64,000 bases of DNA from Croceitalea marina (GCF_042684265.1 NZ_JBHULB010000079.1:1-64000), one strand, 5' to 3'; numbered from the stretch's first letter, positions 42,592 through 53,533 are shown. Notes: generated from the sequence alone by a model not told the origin. Made by a program: numbers and translations.

Positions 42592-44886
42592 ATGAGTAAA
42601 GAGAAACAACGCCGAGAAGCTTTAGTTTATCATGCAAAACCACAGCCTGGTAAGATTAAAGTTGTTCCAACGAAACCATACGCAACACAAAGAGATTTAG
42701 CACTGGCCTATTCACCAGGGGTGGCAGAACCATGTTTGGAAATTAGTAAGAACAAGGAAGATGTTTATAAATACACTGCCAAGGGTAATGTGGTGGCGGT
42801 CATATCTAACGGTACTGCTGTTCTAGGTTTAGGGAATATTGGCCCTGAGGCCTCAAAACCCGTAATGGAAGGTAAAAGTTTGCTCTTTAAAATCTTTGCT
42901 GATATCGATGGAATCGATATAGAACTCGATACTGAAGATGTAGATAAATTTGTTGAAACGGTAAAGATTATAGCGCCGACTTTTGGAGGTATAAATCTAG
43001 AGGATATAAAGGCTCCGGAAGCGTTTGAAATTGAACGAAGATTAAAAGAAGAGCTCGACATTCCCGTAATGCATGATGATCAGCACGGTACGGCAATCAT
43101 ATCTGCTGCTGCATTATTGAACGCCCTTGAGCTTACCGAAAAGAAAATGGAAGATGTGCGAATTGTGGTCAGTGGCGCGGGGGCCGCGGCAATTTCTTGT
43201 ACAAGACTCTACAAGGCTTTTGGTGCTCGGGCCGAGAATATTGTAATGCTCGACAGTAAAGGTGTTATTAGAAAAGATAGAGGTAACCTTTCTTCTCAAA
43301 AGGAAGAGTTTGCCTCTGATAGAAATATTTCTACCTTGGAAGAAGCCATGGTAGATGCCGATGTTTTTATCGGTCTGTCTATGGCGAATATTGTTTCTCC
43401 AGAGATGTTAAAGTCTATGGCCAAGAACCCTATTGTTTTCGCAATGGCAAATCCTGATCCAGAAATTGAATATGATTTGGCATGCAGTACCCGAGATGAT
43501 ATTTTAATGGCGACGGGGCGTTCAGACCATCCGAATCAGGTAAATAATGTTTTGGGCTTTCCCTTTATTTTTCGTGGGGCTTTAGATGTAAGGGCGACCA
43601 AAATAAATGAGGCAATGAAGATGGCTGCGGTTAGGGCTTTGGCCGAACTTACCAAAGAACCAGTGCCTGAGCAGGTTAATATTACTTACGATGCGACGAG
43701 ACTTACTTTTGGTAAGAACTATATAATTCCAAAACCATTTGATCCAAGATTAATAGCAAAAATTCCTCCTGCGGTGGCAAAAGCAGCAATGGAGAGTGGG
43801 GTTGCAAAAGCACCTATTACAGATTGGGATAAGTATGAAGAAGAACTGATGCTTCGTTCAGGCAATGATAACAAAACGGTTCGTATGCTTCATAATAGGG
43901 CCAAGGTGAATCCGAAGAGGATTGTTTTTGCAGAAGCTGAGTTACTCGACGTTTTGAAAGCTGCGCAAATAGTTCATGAAGAAGGCATTGCCATACCTAT
44001 TCTTCTAGGTGATAAGGATATCATCAATAAACATAAAAAAGAGCTGGAGTTTGAGGCCGATGTTACCATAATCGACCCAAGATCAGAAGAGTCAAAAACG
44101 GTCAGAACCATGTATGCCGATAAGCTTTGGCAACTTCGTAAACGTAAGGGAGAAACCCGATATAGTGCAAAGGTCAACATGGGCAAACGCAACTATTTTG
44201 GTGCTATGATGCTGGTCGAAGGCGATGCCGATGGTATGATTTCAGGTTACTCAAGAGCATATCCAAAAGTATTGAAGCCCGTTTTTGAAGTTTTAGGAAG
44301 GGCCAATGGCGTAACCAAAGCATCTACGGTAAATATTATGATAACAGAAAGAGGTCCAATGTTTTTGGCAGACACGTCTATCAATATTGATCCGAATGCA
44401 GAAGAATTGGCAGAAATTGCCCAAATGACGGCAAACGTGGCTTCTACATTTGGTTTTGATCCGGTTGTGGCCATGTTATCATATACGAATTTTGGTTCTT
44501 CAAATCATAAAGGAGCCCAAAAAGTTAGGGATGCTGTGAGAATTCTGCATGAAAAAAATCCTGATTTAGTGGTAGATGGCGAGATACAGACAGACTTTGC
44601 ACTTAGCCAAGACCTATGCCATAATAATTTTCCATTTTCGAAACTGGCAGGTAGAAAGGTAAATACCTTAATATTTCCGAATCTCGATGCTGCGAACATT
44701 ACCTATAAGTTATTGAAAGGGCTAAACAATTCCGATTCTATTGGGCCCATCATGATTGGATTAAAAAAATCCGTGCATATCTTACAGCTTGGGGCTAGTG
44801 TCGATGAAATGGTAAATATGGCTGCGGTTGCGGTTATTGACGCCCAAGAGCGTGAGAAACGCAAGAAGGCTAAAATGGGCAAATAG
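42592..44886 (+). CDS. maeB: NADP-dependent malic enzyme fused to a phosphotransacetylase-like domain
   Basis: A 764-residue protein converting malate to pyruvate and CO2 with NADPH formation. The malic domain (about 1-425) contains AYSPGVAEPC, DIDGIDIELD and the HDDQHGTAI motif; an NAD(P)-binding fold follows (VVSGAGAAAISC). From about 430 to the end lies a Pta-like domain (RIVFAEAELLDVLKAAQIV), which in this MaeB class is regulatory and binds acetyl-CoA. Length and order are normal. The ruvA ATG follows 28 bp after its stop. Confidence 0.95.
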   Translation: MSKEKQRREALVYHAKPQPGKIKVVPTKPYATQRDLALAYSPGVAEPCLEISKNKEDVYKYTAKGNVVAVISNGTAVLGLGNIGPEASKPVMEGKSLLFKIFADIDGIDIELDTEDVDKFVETVKIIAPTFGGINLEDIKAPEAFEIERRLKEELDIPVMHDDQHGTAIISAAALLNALELTEKKMEDVRIVVSGAGAAAISCTRLYKAFGARAENIVMLDSKGVIRKDRGNLSSQKEEFASDRNISTLEEAMVDADVFIGLSMANIVSPEMLKSMAKNPIVFAMANPDPEIEYDLACSTRDDILMATGRSDHPNQVNNVLGFPFIFRGALDVRATKINEAMKMAAVRALAELTKEPVPEQVNITYDATRLTFGKNYIIPKPFDPRLIAKIPPAVAKAAMESGVAKAPITDWDKYEEELMLRSGNDNKTVRMLHNRAKVNPKRIVFAEAELLDVLKAAQIVHEEGIAIPILLGDKDIINKHKKELEFEADVTIIDPRSEESKTVRTMYADKLWQLRKRKGETRYSAKVNMGKRNYFGAMMLVEGDADGMISGYSRAYPKVLKPVFEVLGRANGVTKASTVNIMITERGPMFLADTSINIDPNAEELAEIAQMTANVASTFGFDPVVAMLSYTNFGSSNHKGAQKVRDAVRILHEKNPDLVVDGEIQTDFALSQDLCHNNFPFSKLAGRKVNTLIFPNLDAANITYKLLKGLNNSDSIGPIMIGLKKSVHILQLGASVDEMVNMAAVAVIDAQEREKRKKAKMGK

Positions 44887-44914
44887 GCTAGTATATAAAA
44901 TTCACTTCCATAAA

Positions 44915-45496
44915 ATGATACATCACCTTAAAGGAAAATTAGTAGAGAAAAACCCAACTTACGTTGTAGTTGAATGCAATGGAGTAGGTTATTTTTTGAA
45001 TATTTCTTTACATACATTTTCATTATTACCAAGTGATGAAAATATTACACTCTATACGCATTTTCAAGTAAAAGAAGATTCCCATACACTATTTGGCTTT
45101 TCGGATAAAGCAGAGCGTGAAATTTTTAGATTATTACTTTTGGTTTCGGGTATTGGAGCCAGCACTGCCAGAACGATGTTATCTTCTTTGAACCCTACTC
45201 AAGTTAGGGATGCAATTGCAAGTGGTGATGTAGCTACAATCCAAGGAATAAAGGGGATTGGAGCCAAGACAGCACAGCGTGTTATTTTGGATCTTAAAGA
45301 CAAGATTTTAAAAGTCTACGATATTGATGAAGTTTCACTACAATCGAACAATACAACGAAAGAAGAAGCGTTATCTGCATTAGAGGTTCTTGGTTACACA
45401 AGAAGACAATCTGAAAAAGTTGTGGAAAGAATACTTTCTCAAGATTCCTCGCTGAGCGTTGAGGGCATTATTAAGTCCGCGCTTAAAAATTTGTAA
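44915..45496 (+). CDS. ruvA: Holliday junction DNA helicase subunit RuvA
   Basis: A 193-residue protein that binds Holliday junctions and loads RuvB. N-terminal OB-fold (MIHHLKGKLVEKNPTYVVVE), two HhH motifs (about 72-135: LLLVSGIGASTARTML, IQGIKGIGAKTAQRVILDL) and a C-terminal RuvB-contact domain (about 148-193). ATG 44915 is chosen because upstream in-frame codons lie within maeB and do not fit the family. It precedes sprA by 5 bp, an order typical of Flavobacteriia. Confidence 0.95.
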   Translation: MIHHLKGKLVEKNPTYVVVECNGVGYFLNISLHTFSLLPSDENITLYTHFQVKEDSHTLFGFSDKAEREIFRLLLLVSGIGASTARTMLSSLNPTQVRDAIASGDVATIQGIKGIGAKTAQRVILDLKDKILKVYDIDEVSLQSNNTTKEEALSALEVLGYTRRQSEKVVERILSQDSSLSVEGIIKSALKNL

Positions 45497-45501
45497 GTAG
45501 T

Positions 45502-48500
45502 TTGAAGATAGGGGTAAAATCATTTCTTAAATCTAAAAGATTTAGGCAGTTTTTCTTTTGCATTGTGTTTCTTGGTGTCGCTACTACTGCGATGGCACAA
45601 GATACCAACGAACAGGCAACGGATTCTGTAAAAACTGGATTTGAAATAGGTAAACTAGTCCTAGAAAATCCTGATAGCATAGTTTCTAAATATACCTACG
45701 ATGAAAAAATTGATCGTTATGTGTATAAAGAAACTATTGGTGAATACAATATCAATTACCCGTTATTCTTAACTCCAGACCAGTATTTTGAATTGGTCCG
45801 TAAAGAATCGATGAAGTCTTATTTCAAGGAGAAAATAGACGCTTTTACGGGCAGAAAAGAAGGTTCTGAAGAAGCACGTAAAAACCTACTTCCTAACTTT
45901 TACGTGAACAACAACTTTTTTGAGTCAATCTTTGGTGGAAATACAATCGAGGTAATTCCCCAAGGTTCCGTAGCGATGGATTTAGGTGTGATATGGCAGA
46001 AGAATGATAATCCTGCACTATCCCCTAGAAACCGAACAAATCTTTCGTTCGATTTTGACCAACGCATTAGTTTGAGTATGCTCGGTAAGGTTGGTGAACG
46101 ACTTCAGGTTTCAGCTAATTATGATACGGAGGCTACTTTCGATTTTCAAAATCTAGTCAAACTTGATTATACCCCAACGGAAGACGATATACTTCAAAAG
46201 ATAGAGATCGGTAATGTAAACATGCCCCTGAACAGTTCTTTGATTACCGGGGCACAAAGTTTATTCGGCGTTAAAACACAATTACAATTTGGTAGAACTA
46301 CGGTAACAGCAGTTTTCTCAGAACAACGCTCACAGAACAATACGGTAGTTGCTCAAGGTGGGGGAACACTAAATGAGTTTGCCCTAACAGCTTTAGACTA
46401 TGACGAAGACAAGCACTTTTTCTTGGCACAATACTTTCGTGATAATTATGATAGTGCCCTTGCTAACTATCCATTTATTCAAAGTCAGGTTCAGATTACA
46501 CGATTAGAAGTTTGGGTAACCAATAGAAACCAGCAAACGTTAAACGTAAGAAATGTAGTCGCTATCCAAGATTTAGGAGAGGCAGTGTCGGAACAAACCA
46601 GAATAGGAAACCAAGGTGGAGCTCCTGCGGGCTTTTTTAATGCCTCTTCCGCGAATGGTCTCCCACAGAACAATGCAAATGATTTTGACCCTGAATTGAT
46701 TGGAGCTGGAGGCGCTTTGACCAATTCGATTCGTGATATTGCAACTGTAGATGCAGGATTCAATGTTCCTGGGTATGTCATAAATCAAGGATTTGATTAC
46801 GCTATTTTAGAGAACGCTAGAAAACTGGAGCAAGGAAGAGATTATCAGTTTGATCAACAGTTAGGATATATCTCGTTAAATCAACGCTTGAGCAATGATG
46901 AGGTAATCGGGGTGGCCTTTCAATATACTTTTAATGGGCAGGTTTTTCAAGTAGGTGAGTTTGCCAATGGCGGTATAGATGCTACTACGGTTTCCGGAGG
47001 TGTAAATCCAATAATAGAAAACAATACGCTAATACTAAAGCTGCTAAAAAGTAATATTACCAATGTAGACGACCCAATATGGGATTTGATGATGAAAAAC
47101 ATCTACGCTACAGGGGCTTTTCAATTAAGTCAAGAAGACTTTAAGCTTAACATTCTATATTCAGATCCTACACCAAGAAACTATATCACTCCGGTAGACC
47201 CTAATGCTGGTTGGCCCGCCGGTTTTGAAGATAGAATACTGATCAATATTTTTAATCTCGACAGACTAAATATCTACAATGACGTTCAGGCAGGGGGTGA
47301 CGGTTTCTTTGATTACGTTCCGGGTATTACAGTTGACACACAAAGTGGTCGTATCATCTTTACCAAGGTAGAGCCGTTTGGAGAATTCTTATTTGAACAA
47401 TTAGGCGGGGGTACATATGATGTTGAAAATGATCAAGGTTACAATGTGAATCAACAGCGCTACGTATTTCGAAACATGTATGCGAAAACTAAGGCAGCTT
47501 CATTGCAAGATGCTGAAAAGAACAGGTTTCAACTAAAAGGACGCTATAAATCACAAGGGAATAATGGAATTCCTATCGGCGCATTCAATGTTCCAAGGGG
47601 GTCTGTAAGAGTTACTGCCGGTGGACGGCAATTGCAGGAGGGTATCGATTATACCGTAAATTATCAGGCCGGCACGGTACAATTGTTAGACCCGAGTTTA
47701 GAAGCATCTAATACACCGATAAATATTTCAGTTGAAAACAACGCTGTTTTTGGGCAACAGACAAGGCGTTTTACAGGCATTAATGTAGAGCACAAGTTTA
47801 ACGAAAACTTTGTCTTGGGCGGAACGCTTTTGAATCTTAATGAACGGCCATTGACTCAAAAGTCAAATTTTGGAGTAGAACCTGTAAACAATACGATATT
47901 TGGTCTTAATGGTAATTTTAGTACAGAAGTTCCCTTTCTGACGCGACTGGCTAATAAACTTCCGAATATCGATACTGATGTTCCGTCTAATCTGTCGATT
48001 AGGGGAGAAGTTGCGGTTTTACAGCCTAACTCACCCAAGAATGCCGATTTTCAAGGGGAAACCACTACATATTTAGATGATTTTGAAGGTGCACAAGCTT
48101 TAATTGATATTCGTTCTTCACTTGGCTGGTCATTAGCGAGTCCACCATTGGAGTTTGCACCTGGTGGACAGTTGGAAGGAAGTACTCCTGAAGACCCTAA
48201 CAACTTATTAAATGGTTATGGTAGAGCTAAAATGGCTTGGTACACTATTGATCCTATTTTTTATACCAATCAACGCCCGGCCGGGGTTACGGATAATGAT
48301 ATTTCTTTAAACCCTACACGTAGGGTTTTCATTGATGAGGTATTTCCTCAGGTAAATATTGCCCAGGGTCAGACAACAGTACAGGGAACATTGGATATAG
48401 CCTATTATCCAAACCAAAAGGGCCCTTACAATGCAAACCCAAGCTTTGAAACAGAGCAACCTAATGAAAAATGGGGTGGCTTAATGCGTTCTTTGAGCAG

Positions 48501-51500
48501 TACCAATTTTGAGCAGTCGAATGTAGAATTCGTTCAATTTTGGGTTTTAGATCCTTACGTTGATGGTATCACCCCAAATACGAATGCCGGTGAATTGGTG
48601 TTGAATTTGGGTAACATTTCAGAAGATATTCTAAAGGATGGTAAAAAACAGTACGAGAATGGGTTGCCAGGTGTAGATAGTAACGATTTGGTCGCCCCGA
48701 CATCTTGGGGTGAAGTGCCAGCAACGCAGTCATTAGTTTATGCTTTTGATGCTGACGAGACGAATCGAAGCTTACAAGATTTAGGATATGATGGTTTGGC
48801 CAATGCAGAAGAAGCGGCTATATATAATGGTCCGGCAGAAGATCCGGCTTTAGATGATTTTCAGTATTATTTAAATAGAGAAGGTGGTATACTTGAAAGA
48901 TATATCGATTTTAATAACCCTGATGGTAATTCTCCTGTTGCAGTGACCAATACCAATAGAGGCTCAACAACTTTACCCGATGTAGAGGATATTGATCGTG
49001 ATTTAACAATGAACACCGTAAATAGCTATTATGAATATCGTATTCAGATTAGACCTAATACTACCATTAATGATCAATACGTTACGGATATCAGAGAAGG
49101 AGTAACCCCTGAACTTCCTAATAATACGCAGTTAAATAGAAGATGGATTCAATATAAAATTCCTTTAAGCGATTTTACAAATGCAGTAGGCGGAATTACC
49201 GATTTTCGTTCCATAAGTTTTATGAGAATGTACCTAACCGGATTTACCGATGATGTGGTGCTTCGTTTTGCAACCTTAGATTTGGTAAGAGGAGATTGGC
49301 GTAGTTATACCAACACCTTGCAACCAGGTGTTGATGATATACCTGGCGACGATGGTACGATTACAGACGTAAACGCGGTAAATATTGAGGAAAATGAGCA
49401 GCGGACCCCAATCCCTTATGTATTGCCTCCAGACGTTGTTCGTGAGCAATTGAACAATAACAACACGATTATCAATCAAAATGAACAGTCGTTATCTTTT
49501 GTGGTCGAAAATTTAGAATCTGAAGATTCGAGAGGTGTTTTTAAAAATGTAAACATAGATGTGCGACAGTATGAGCGTATTAAAATGTTCATGCATGCTG
49601 AAAAAATAGTGGATAGCGATTATTCTAATGACGATACTCCATTAGTAGGGTTTCTAAGAATTGGAACCGACTTTTCAGAGAATTTTTATCAGATAGAATT
49701 ACCCTTACAGTTTACTCCTTTTGGTTCAGGAACAGCTGAAGCGGTCTGGCCAGAGGTCAATGAGCTTAATATTGCTTTGTCTGATTTGAACAAAGTAAAA
49801 TCTCTTGGTATATCCAATGGAACTTTAAATGATATTAACTATTATGAAGTTGTAGATGGAGAAGTGGTTCCGGTTAGTGAATTCGCGCCTAGAACTTTAG
49901 GTAGAAACAGAATTGGTATTCGTGGAAACCCTTCTTTGGGAAGTATACGAGGTATGATGATCGGGGTAAAAAATGATGATGATTTGCCTGCAAGAGGTGA
50001 AGTATGGTTCAACGAACTGCGTTTAGCCGGATTGGATAATAATGGCGGATGGGCAGCCGTAGCGGCTATTGACGCGAATATGGCCGATTTTGCAAATGTA
50101 ACCGCAACTGGTAGTACCAGTACTTCTGGTTTTGGTTCCATAGATCAAATGCCCAATGAAAGGGCTCGTGAAGACGCCATGTCGTATGATGTCGTTACCA
50201 ATGTAAATGTAGGCCAATTGTTCCCTAAAAAATGGGGACTTCAAATACCTTTTAACTATGGGATATCCGAAACCCTAATCACACCTGAATTTGATCCTGT
50301 TTACGATGATTTAAAGTTAGATGATAGAATTGCAGCCGCCCAAACTCAGGAAGAGGCAGAAACTATTCTTGAACAGGCTGAAGATTATACAAAAAGAACG
50401 AGTATCAATTTAATTGGTGTTCGAAAAAATAGAGGAGAAGAGGCCGAAGAGAATTTCTATGATATTGAAAACTTTACCTTTAACTATTCGTATAACGAAA
50501 CAAATCATCGCGATTTTGAAGTTGCCGATTTGCAAGATCAAAACGTGACTACGGGCTTTGTTTACAATCATAATTTTAAACCGGCACCGGTAGCACCTTT
50601 TGCAAAAAAAGATTCACTCTTTACAGGTAAATACTGGCAATGGTTAAAAGAACTAAATCTTAATTTACTGCCAACAAGTGTATCGGTTAATGCAAATTAT
50701 AACCGGTCTTTTAATCAGCAACGTTTTAGAGATGTTCTAGAACCCGGTGTAGATGCATTAGACCTACCTTTATTACAGCAACGAAATTACCTTTTTAATT
50801 GGCAGTATGCTTTAAACTATAGTTTGACAAAATCGCTGCGGGTGAATTTAACTGCTTCGAATAACAATATAGTTCGTAACTATTTTAACATCGATGAAGA
50901 TTCAGACTCGGGCATTAACCAAGATTTGGATTTATGGGATGGTTTCTTCGATATAGGAGAACCGAACAGGCATTCGCAACAAATGCAGGTAAACTATAAA
51001 TTACCTTTTGATAAGATTCCATTCTTAAGTTTTATAGATTCTGAATATTCATATACGAGTAATTTCGATTGGCAACGCGGTGGTGATGCCTTAAATGAAG
51101 TGGCCGGTGAAGATATTAATACGGTTCAAAACGCCAATACCCATAACCTGATCATGAACATGCAAATGCAAGGTTTTTACGATATGATCGGTTTAAAAAA
51201 GCGAGATGGTAAAATAGCACCTGCTAGGGCCAATCCATTGGCAAGAACTGATAAAGCCGGTAATCCATCTTCGAAAGCACAAGATGAAAAACCCAAAAAG
51301 AAATCGGGCAAAGGTTTCAACACGCTTGTAGACATCTTGACTATGGTAAAACGTATCAATGTCAACTACAGTGAAAATAACGGTAAAGTGCTACCCGGGT
51401 ACACGCAATCCATTGGTTTTATTGGTACCAGAAGGCCGTCTTTAGGTTTTGTTTTTGGCAGTCAAAGAGATGTCCGTTTTGAAGCAGCTAGAAACGGGTG

Positions 51501-52662
51501 GTTAACTACCTTTCCAGAGTTCAATTCGCAGTATCTAGAAAACACGAACAAACAATTAAGTATTGTTGCAACGGCCCAACCGACCCAAGATTTAACAATT
51601 GACTTGACCGCTGATAGACGTTTAACAACAAATTATCAAGAAAACTTTCAGGTGAATGATTTAGGCTCCGGGCAGTTTGAATATGAAAACTTGTTGGGTA
51701 ATAACTTCGGTAATTTTAGTATTTCTACCATGATGATCGGTACCGCATTTGGTAAAAGTGATGAGTTTGATTCCGAGACCTTTGAAGAGTTTAAAGCTAA
51801 CAGAATTACTGTTGCTAATAGGCTGGTGTCTGATAGAAACCAGAATACGGGTAATGTGGATGCCGAAGGATTTCCAGAAAGGTACGGAAAAACACAGCAA
51901 GAAGTTTTGCTTCCTGCATTTTTTGCGGCATATACAGGGCAAGATGTAAATAGGGTAAACCTAGACGCTTTTAGGCAGATACCAATTCCGAATTGGAATA
52001 TAAAATATACCGGGCTTATGAAGCTCAAAAGCTTCAAGAAAAAATTCAAACGTTTTTCATTGAGTCATGGCTATAGAGCTGCTTATAGCATCAATTCGTT
52101 TCAAACAAATTTAGAGCGACAAAACGGAGCAATAGATACTGAAACCGGAGATTTCTTACCTGAAAACATCATTAATAACGTGATATTGACCGATGAGTTT
52201 AGTCCATTAATGCGTGTCGATTTTGAAATGAAAAATTCGCTGAGTGTTTTGGCCGAGGTAAGAACTGATAGAACCTTGTCGTTAAGTTTTGATAATAACC
52301 TATTGACTGAAATCAATGGGAAAGAATACACTGTTGGTCTAGGCTATCGTTTCAAAGATGTAAAATTTGTCACCAATATCGGGGGGCAAAAAACACGTCT
52401 GAAAGGCGATTTAAATTTAAAGGCAGATTTATCACTTCGTGATAATATTACAATTATCAGGAATTTGGATATCGATAATAATCAAATCACCTCGGGTCAA
52501 AATTTATGGTCCATAAAGTTCACGGCTGATTATGCGCTAAGCAAGAACTTGAACGCCTTGTTCTTTTATGATCATTCTTTCTCTAAGTTCGCGGTTTCCA
52601 CGGCTTTCCCGCAAACTACCATAAATACAGGATTTACACTTAGATACAACTTCGGCAACTAA
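45502..52662 (+). CDS. sprA: SprA, outer-membrane translocon of the type IX secretion system
   Basis: A 2386-residue outer-membrane protein forming the giant beta-barrel channel through which T9SS exports adhesins and enzymes; needed for gliding in flavobacteria. After a signal peptide (about 10-33, ending TTAMAQ) the protein is built of strand-rich, Asn- and Tyr-rich segments throughout. It ends with a strand pattern, NTGFTLRYNFGN, expected for insertion into the outer membrane. The only suitable start is TTG 45502 directly behind ruvA; the first in-frame ATG (45592) would remove the signal peptide. ruvA-sprA-gcvH is a conserved order. Confidence 0.95.
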   Translation: MKIGVKSFLKSKRFRQFFFCIVFLGVATTAMAQDTNEQATDSVKTGFEIGKLVLENPDSIVSKYTYDEKIDRYVYKETIGEYNINYPLFLTPDQYFELVRKESMKSYFKEKIDAFTGRKEGSEEARKNLLPNFYVNNNFFESIFGGNTIEVIPQGSVAMDLGVIWQKNDNPALSPRNRTNLSFDFDQRISLSMLGKVGERLQVSANYDTEATFDFQNLVKLDYTPTEDDILQKIEIGNVNMPLNSSLITGAQSLFGVKTQLQFGRTTVTAVFSEQRSQNNTVVAQGGGTLNEFALTALDYDEDKHFFLAQYFRDNYDSALANYPFIQSQVQITRLEVWVTNRNQQTLNVRNVVAIQDLGEAVSEQTRIGNQGGAPAGFFNASSANGLPQNNANDFDPELIGAGGALTNSIRDIATVDAGFNVPGYVINQGFDYAILENARKLEQGRDYQFDQQLGYISLNQRLSNDEVIGVAFQYTFNGQVFQVGEFANGGIDATTVSGGVNPIIENNTLILKLLKSNITNVDDPIWDLMMKNIYATGAFQLSQEDFKLNILYSDPTPRNYITPVDPNAGWPAGFEDRILINIFNLDRLNIYNDVQAGGDGFFDYVPGITVDTQSGRIIFTKVEPFGEFLFEQLGGGTYDVENDQGYNVNQQRYVFRNMYAKTKAASLQDAEKNRFQLKGRYKSQGNNGIPIGAFNVPRGSVRVTAGGRQLQEGIDYTVNYQAGTVQLLDPSLEASNTPINISVENNAVFGQQTRRFTGINVEHKFNENFVLGGTLLNLNERPLTQKSNFGVEPVNNTIFGLNGNFSTEVPFLTRLANKLPNIDTDVPSNLSIRGEVAVLQPNSPKNADFQGETTTYLDDFEGAQALIDIRSSLGWSLASPPLEFAPGGQLEGSTPEDPNNLLNGYGRAKMAWYTIDPIFYTNQRPAGVTDNDISLNPTRRVFIDEVFPQVNIAQGQTTVQGTLDIAYYPNQKGPYNANPSFETEQPNEKWGGLMRSLSSTNFEQSNVEFVQFWVLDPYVDGITPNTNAGELVLNLGNISEDILKDGKKQYENGLPGVDSNDLVAPTSWGEVPATQSLVYAFDADETNRSLQDLGYDGLANAEEAAIYNGPAEDPALDDFQYYLNREGGILERYIDFNNPDGNSPVAVTNTNRGSTTLPDVEDIDRDLTMNTVNSYYEYRIQIRPNTTINDQYVTDIREGVTPELPNNTQLNRRWIQYKIPLSDFTNAVGGITDFRSISFMRMYLTGFTDDVVLRFATLDLVRGDWRSYTNTLQPGVDDIPGDDGTITDVNAVNIEENEQRTPIPYVLPPDVVREQLNNNNTIINQNEQSLSFVVENLESEDSRGVFKNVNIDVRQYERIKMFMHAEKIVDSDYSNDDTPLVGFLRIGTDFSENFYQIELPLQFTPFGSGTAEAVWPEVNELNIALSDLNKVKSLGISNGTLNDINYYEVVDGEVVPVSEFAPRTLGRNRIGIRGNPSLGSIRGMMIGVKNDDDLPARGEVWFNELRLAGLDNNGGWAAVAAIDANMADFANVTATGSTSTSGFGSIDQMPNERAREDAMSYDVVTNVNVGQLFPKKWGLQIPFNYGISETLITPEFDPVYDDLKLDDRIAAAQTQEEAETILEQAEDYTKRTSINLIGVRKNRGEEAEENFYDIENFTFNYSYNETNHRDFEVADLQDQNVTTGFVYNHNFKPAPVAPFAKKDSLFTGKYWQWLKELNLNLLPTSVSVNANYNRSFNQQRFRDVLEPGVDALDLPLLQQRNYLFNWQYALNYSLTKSLRVNLTASNNNIVRNYFNIDEDSDSGINQDLDLWDGFFDIGEPNRHSQQMQVNYKLPFDKIPFLSFIDSEYSYTSNFDWQRGGDALNEVAGEDINTVQNANTHNLIMNMQMQGFYDMIGLKKRDGKIAPARANPLARTDKAGNPSSKAQDEKPKKKSGKGFNTLVDILTMVKRINVNYSENNGKVLPGYTQSIGFIGTRRPSLGFVFGSQRDVRFEAARNGWLTTFPEFNSQYLENTNKQLSIVATAQPTQDLTIDLTADRRLTTNYQENFQVNDLGSGQFEYENLLGNNFGNFSISTMMIGTAFGKSDEFDSETFEEFKANRITVANRLVSDRNQNTGNVDAEGFPERYGKTQQEVLLPAFFAAYTGQDVNRVNLDAFRQIPIPNWNIKYTGLMKLKSFKKKFKRFSLSHGYRAAYSINSFQTNLERQNGAIDTETGDFLPENIINNVILTDEFSPLMRVDFEMKNSLSVLAEVRTDRTLSLSFDNNLLTEINGKEYTVGLGYRFKDVKFVTNIGGQKTRLKGDLNLKADLSLRDNITIIRNLDIDNNQITSGQNLWSIKFTADYALSKNLNALFFYDHSFSKFAVSTAFPQTTINTGFTLRYNFGN

Positions 52663-52697
52663 CTTGTTTTTAGTAGCTATGATCTAGTTGAGATTTC

Positions 52698-52730
52698 TTT
52701 TGAAAACTCGTATTTATTCTTATACATTTG
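52698..52730 (+). promoter_or_regulatory. Promoter of gcvH
   Basis: TTTTG (52698-52702), 20-bp spacer and TACATTTG (52723-52730) fully match the Bacteroidota consensus. The gcvH ATG follows 24 bp after the box; it rules out the in-frame TTG at 52728 as a start. Confidence 0.7.
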
Positions 52731-52754
52731 TTTGCATATCAAAATAGCATTCAA

Positions 52755-53135
52755 ATGAATATTCCTTCCGAATTAAAGTACACAAAAGACCACGAATGGG
52801 TTAAGATTGATGGTGATGTTGCAACTGTTGGTATTACCGACTTTGCCCAAGGAGAACTTGGTGACATTGTTTATGTAGAAGTAGAAACTTTAGATGAAAC
52901 TCTAGATAAAGATGAGGTTTTTGGCACGGTAGAGGCAGTAAAGACAGTTTCTGATTTGTTTTTGCCACTTACTGGTGAAATTATAGAATTCAATGAGTCT
53001 TTGGAAGATGAGCCAGAAAAAGTGAACTCAGATCCTTATGGCGATGGTTGGATGATTAAGATTAAGATTAGTGATTCTTCCCAGGTAGCCGAATTGTTAA
53101 GTGATGCCGATTATAAAGAATTAGTAGGTGCATAA
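52755..53135 (+). CDS. gcvH: Glycine cleavage system H protein
   Basis: A 126-residue lipoyl carrier that shuttles the aminomethyl group between P, T and L proteins. The start is MNIPSELKYTKDHEWV, the canonical family opening. The lipoylated lysine is K63 in VEAVKTVSDLFLP. The downstream DPYGDGWMIKIK is conserved. The gene overlaps the VanZ-like gene by 8 bp. Confidence 0.96.
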   Translation: MNIPSELKYTKDHEWVKIDGDVATVGITDFAQGELGDIVYVEVETLDETLDKDEVFGTVEAVKTVSDLFLPLTGEIIEFNESLEDEPEKVNSDPYGDGWMIKIKISDSSQVAELLSDADYKELVGA

Positions 53136-53523
53136 AAAGCATTTATTTACAACTTTGTTTTTAAGCTGGGTGGTGTTAATAACATCACTCAGCTTATTTT
53201 CTTTTTCAGGTTTTGATAATGCAATCGGTATTGGAATGCCTCATATGGATAAAATCACCCATTTTGTCTTTCACCTCGGTTTTGTGGTATTGGGGTATCT
53301 TTTTATGAAGGAACGTGCCAAAGGTCTTTTTAACGAGCAGCAAGCATTACTTAAAATAGTAATAGCAGCTATTGTTTATGGGCTGCTAATTGAAGCTTTG
53401 CAATATATGATGCCTTTTGGTAGAGTAGCAGAAATTTCAGATGTATTAGCCAATGTTGGTGGTGCAATTTTTGGCTGTTTACTCATTAAAAAGTATTTTT
53501 CACTCAGTGAGAAGTTAAAATGA
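53128..53523 (+). CDS. VanZ-like membrane protein
   Basis: A 131-residue protein with four membrane helices and the VanZ family pattern MDKITHFVFHLGFVVLGY (about 40-57) and GLLIEALQYMMPFGRVAEISD (about 85-105). VanZ-type proteins are associated with low-level teicoplanin resistance in enterococci, but in Bacteroidota their role is unknown. The GTG start at 53128 lies inside the end of gcvH (8-bp overlap), suggesting coupling. It is part of the sprA-gcvH-vanZ neighbourhood common in Flavobacteriia. Confidence 0.8.
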   Translation: MHKKHLFTTLFLSWVVLITSLSLFSFSGFDNAIGIGMPHMDKITHFVFHLGFVVLGYLFMKERAKGLFNEQQALLKIVIAAIVYGLLIEALQYMMPFGRVAEISDVLANVGGAIFGCLLIKKYFSLSEKLK

Positions 53524-53533
53524 CTCATTATAA

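Noticed and set aside
44828..44914. Longer RuvA starting inside maeB
   Set aside because: The extra 29 residues are maeB codons in another frame, and RuvA families start at MIHHLKG-like sequences, which fits ATG 44915.
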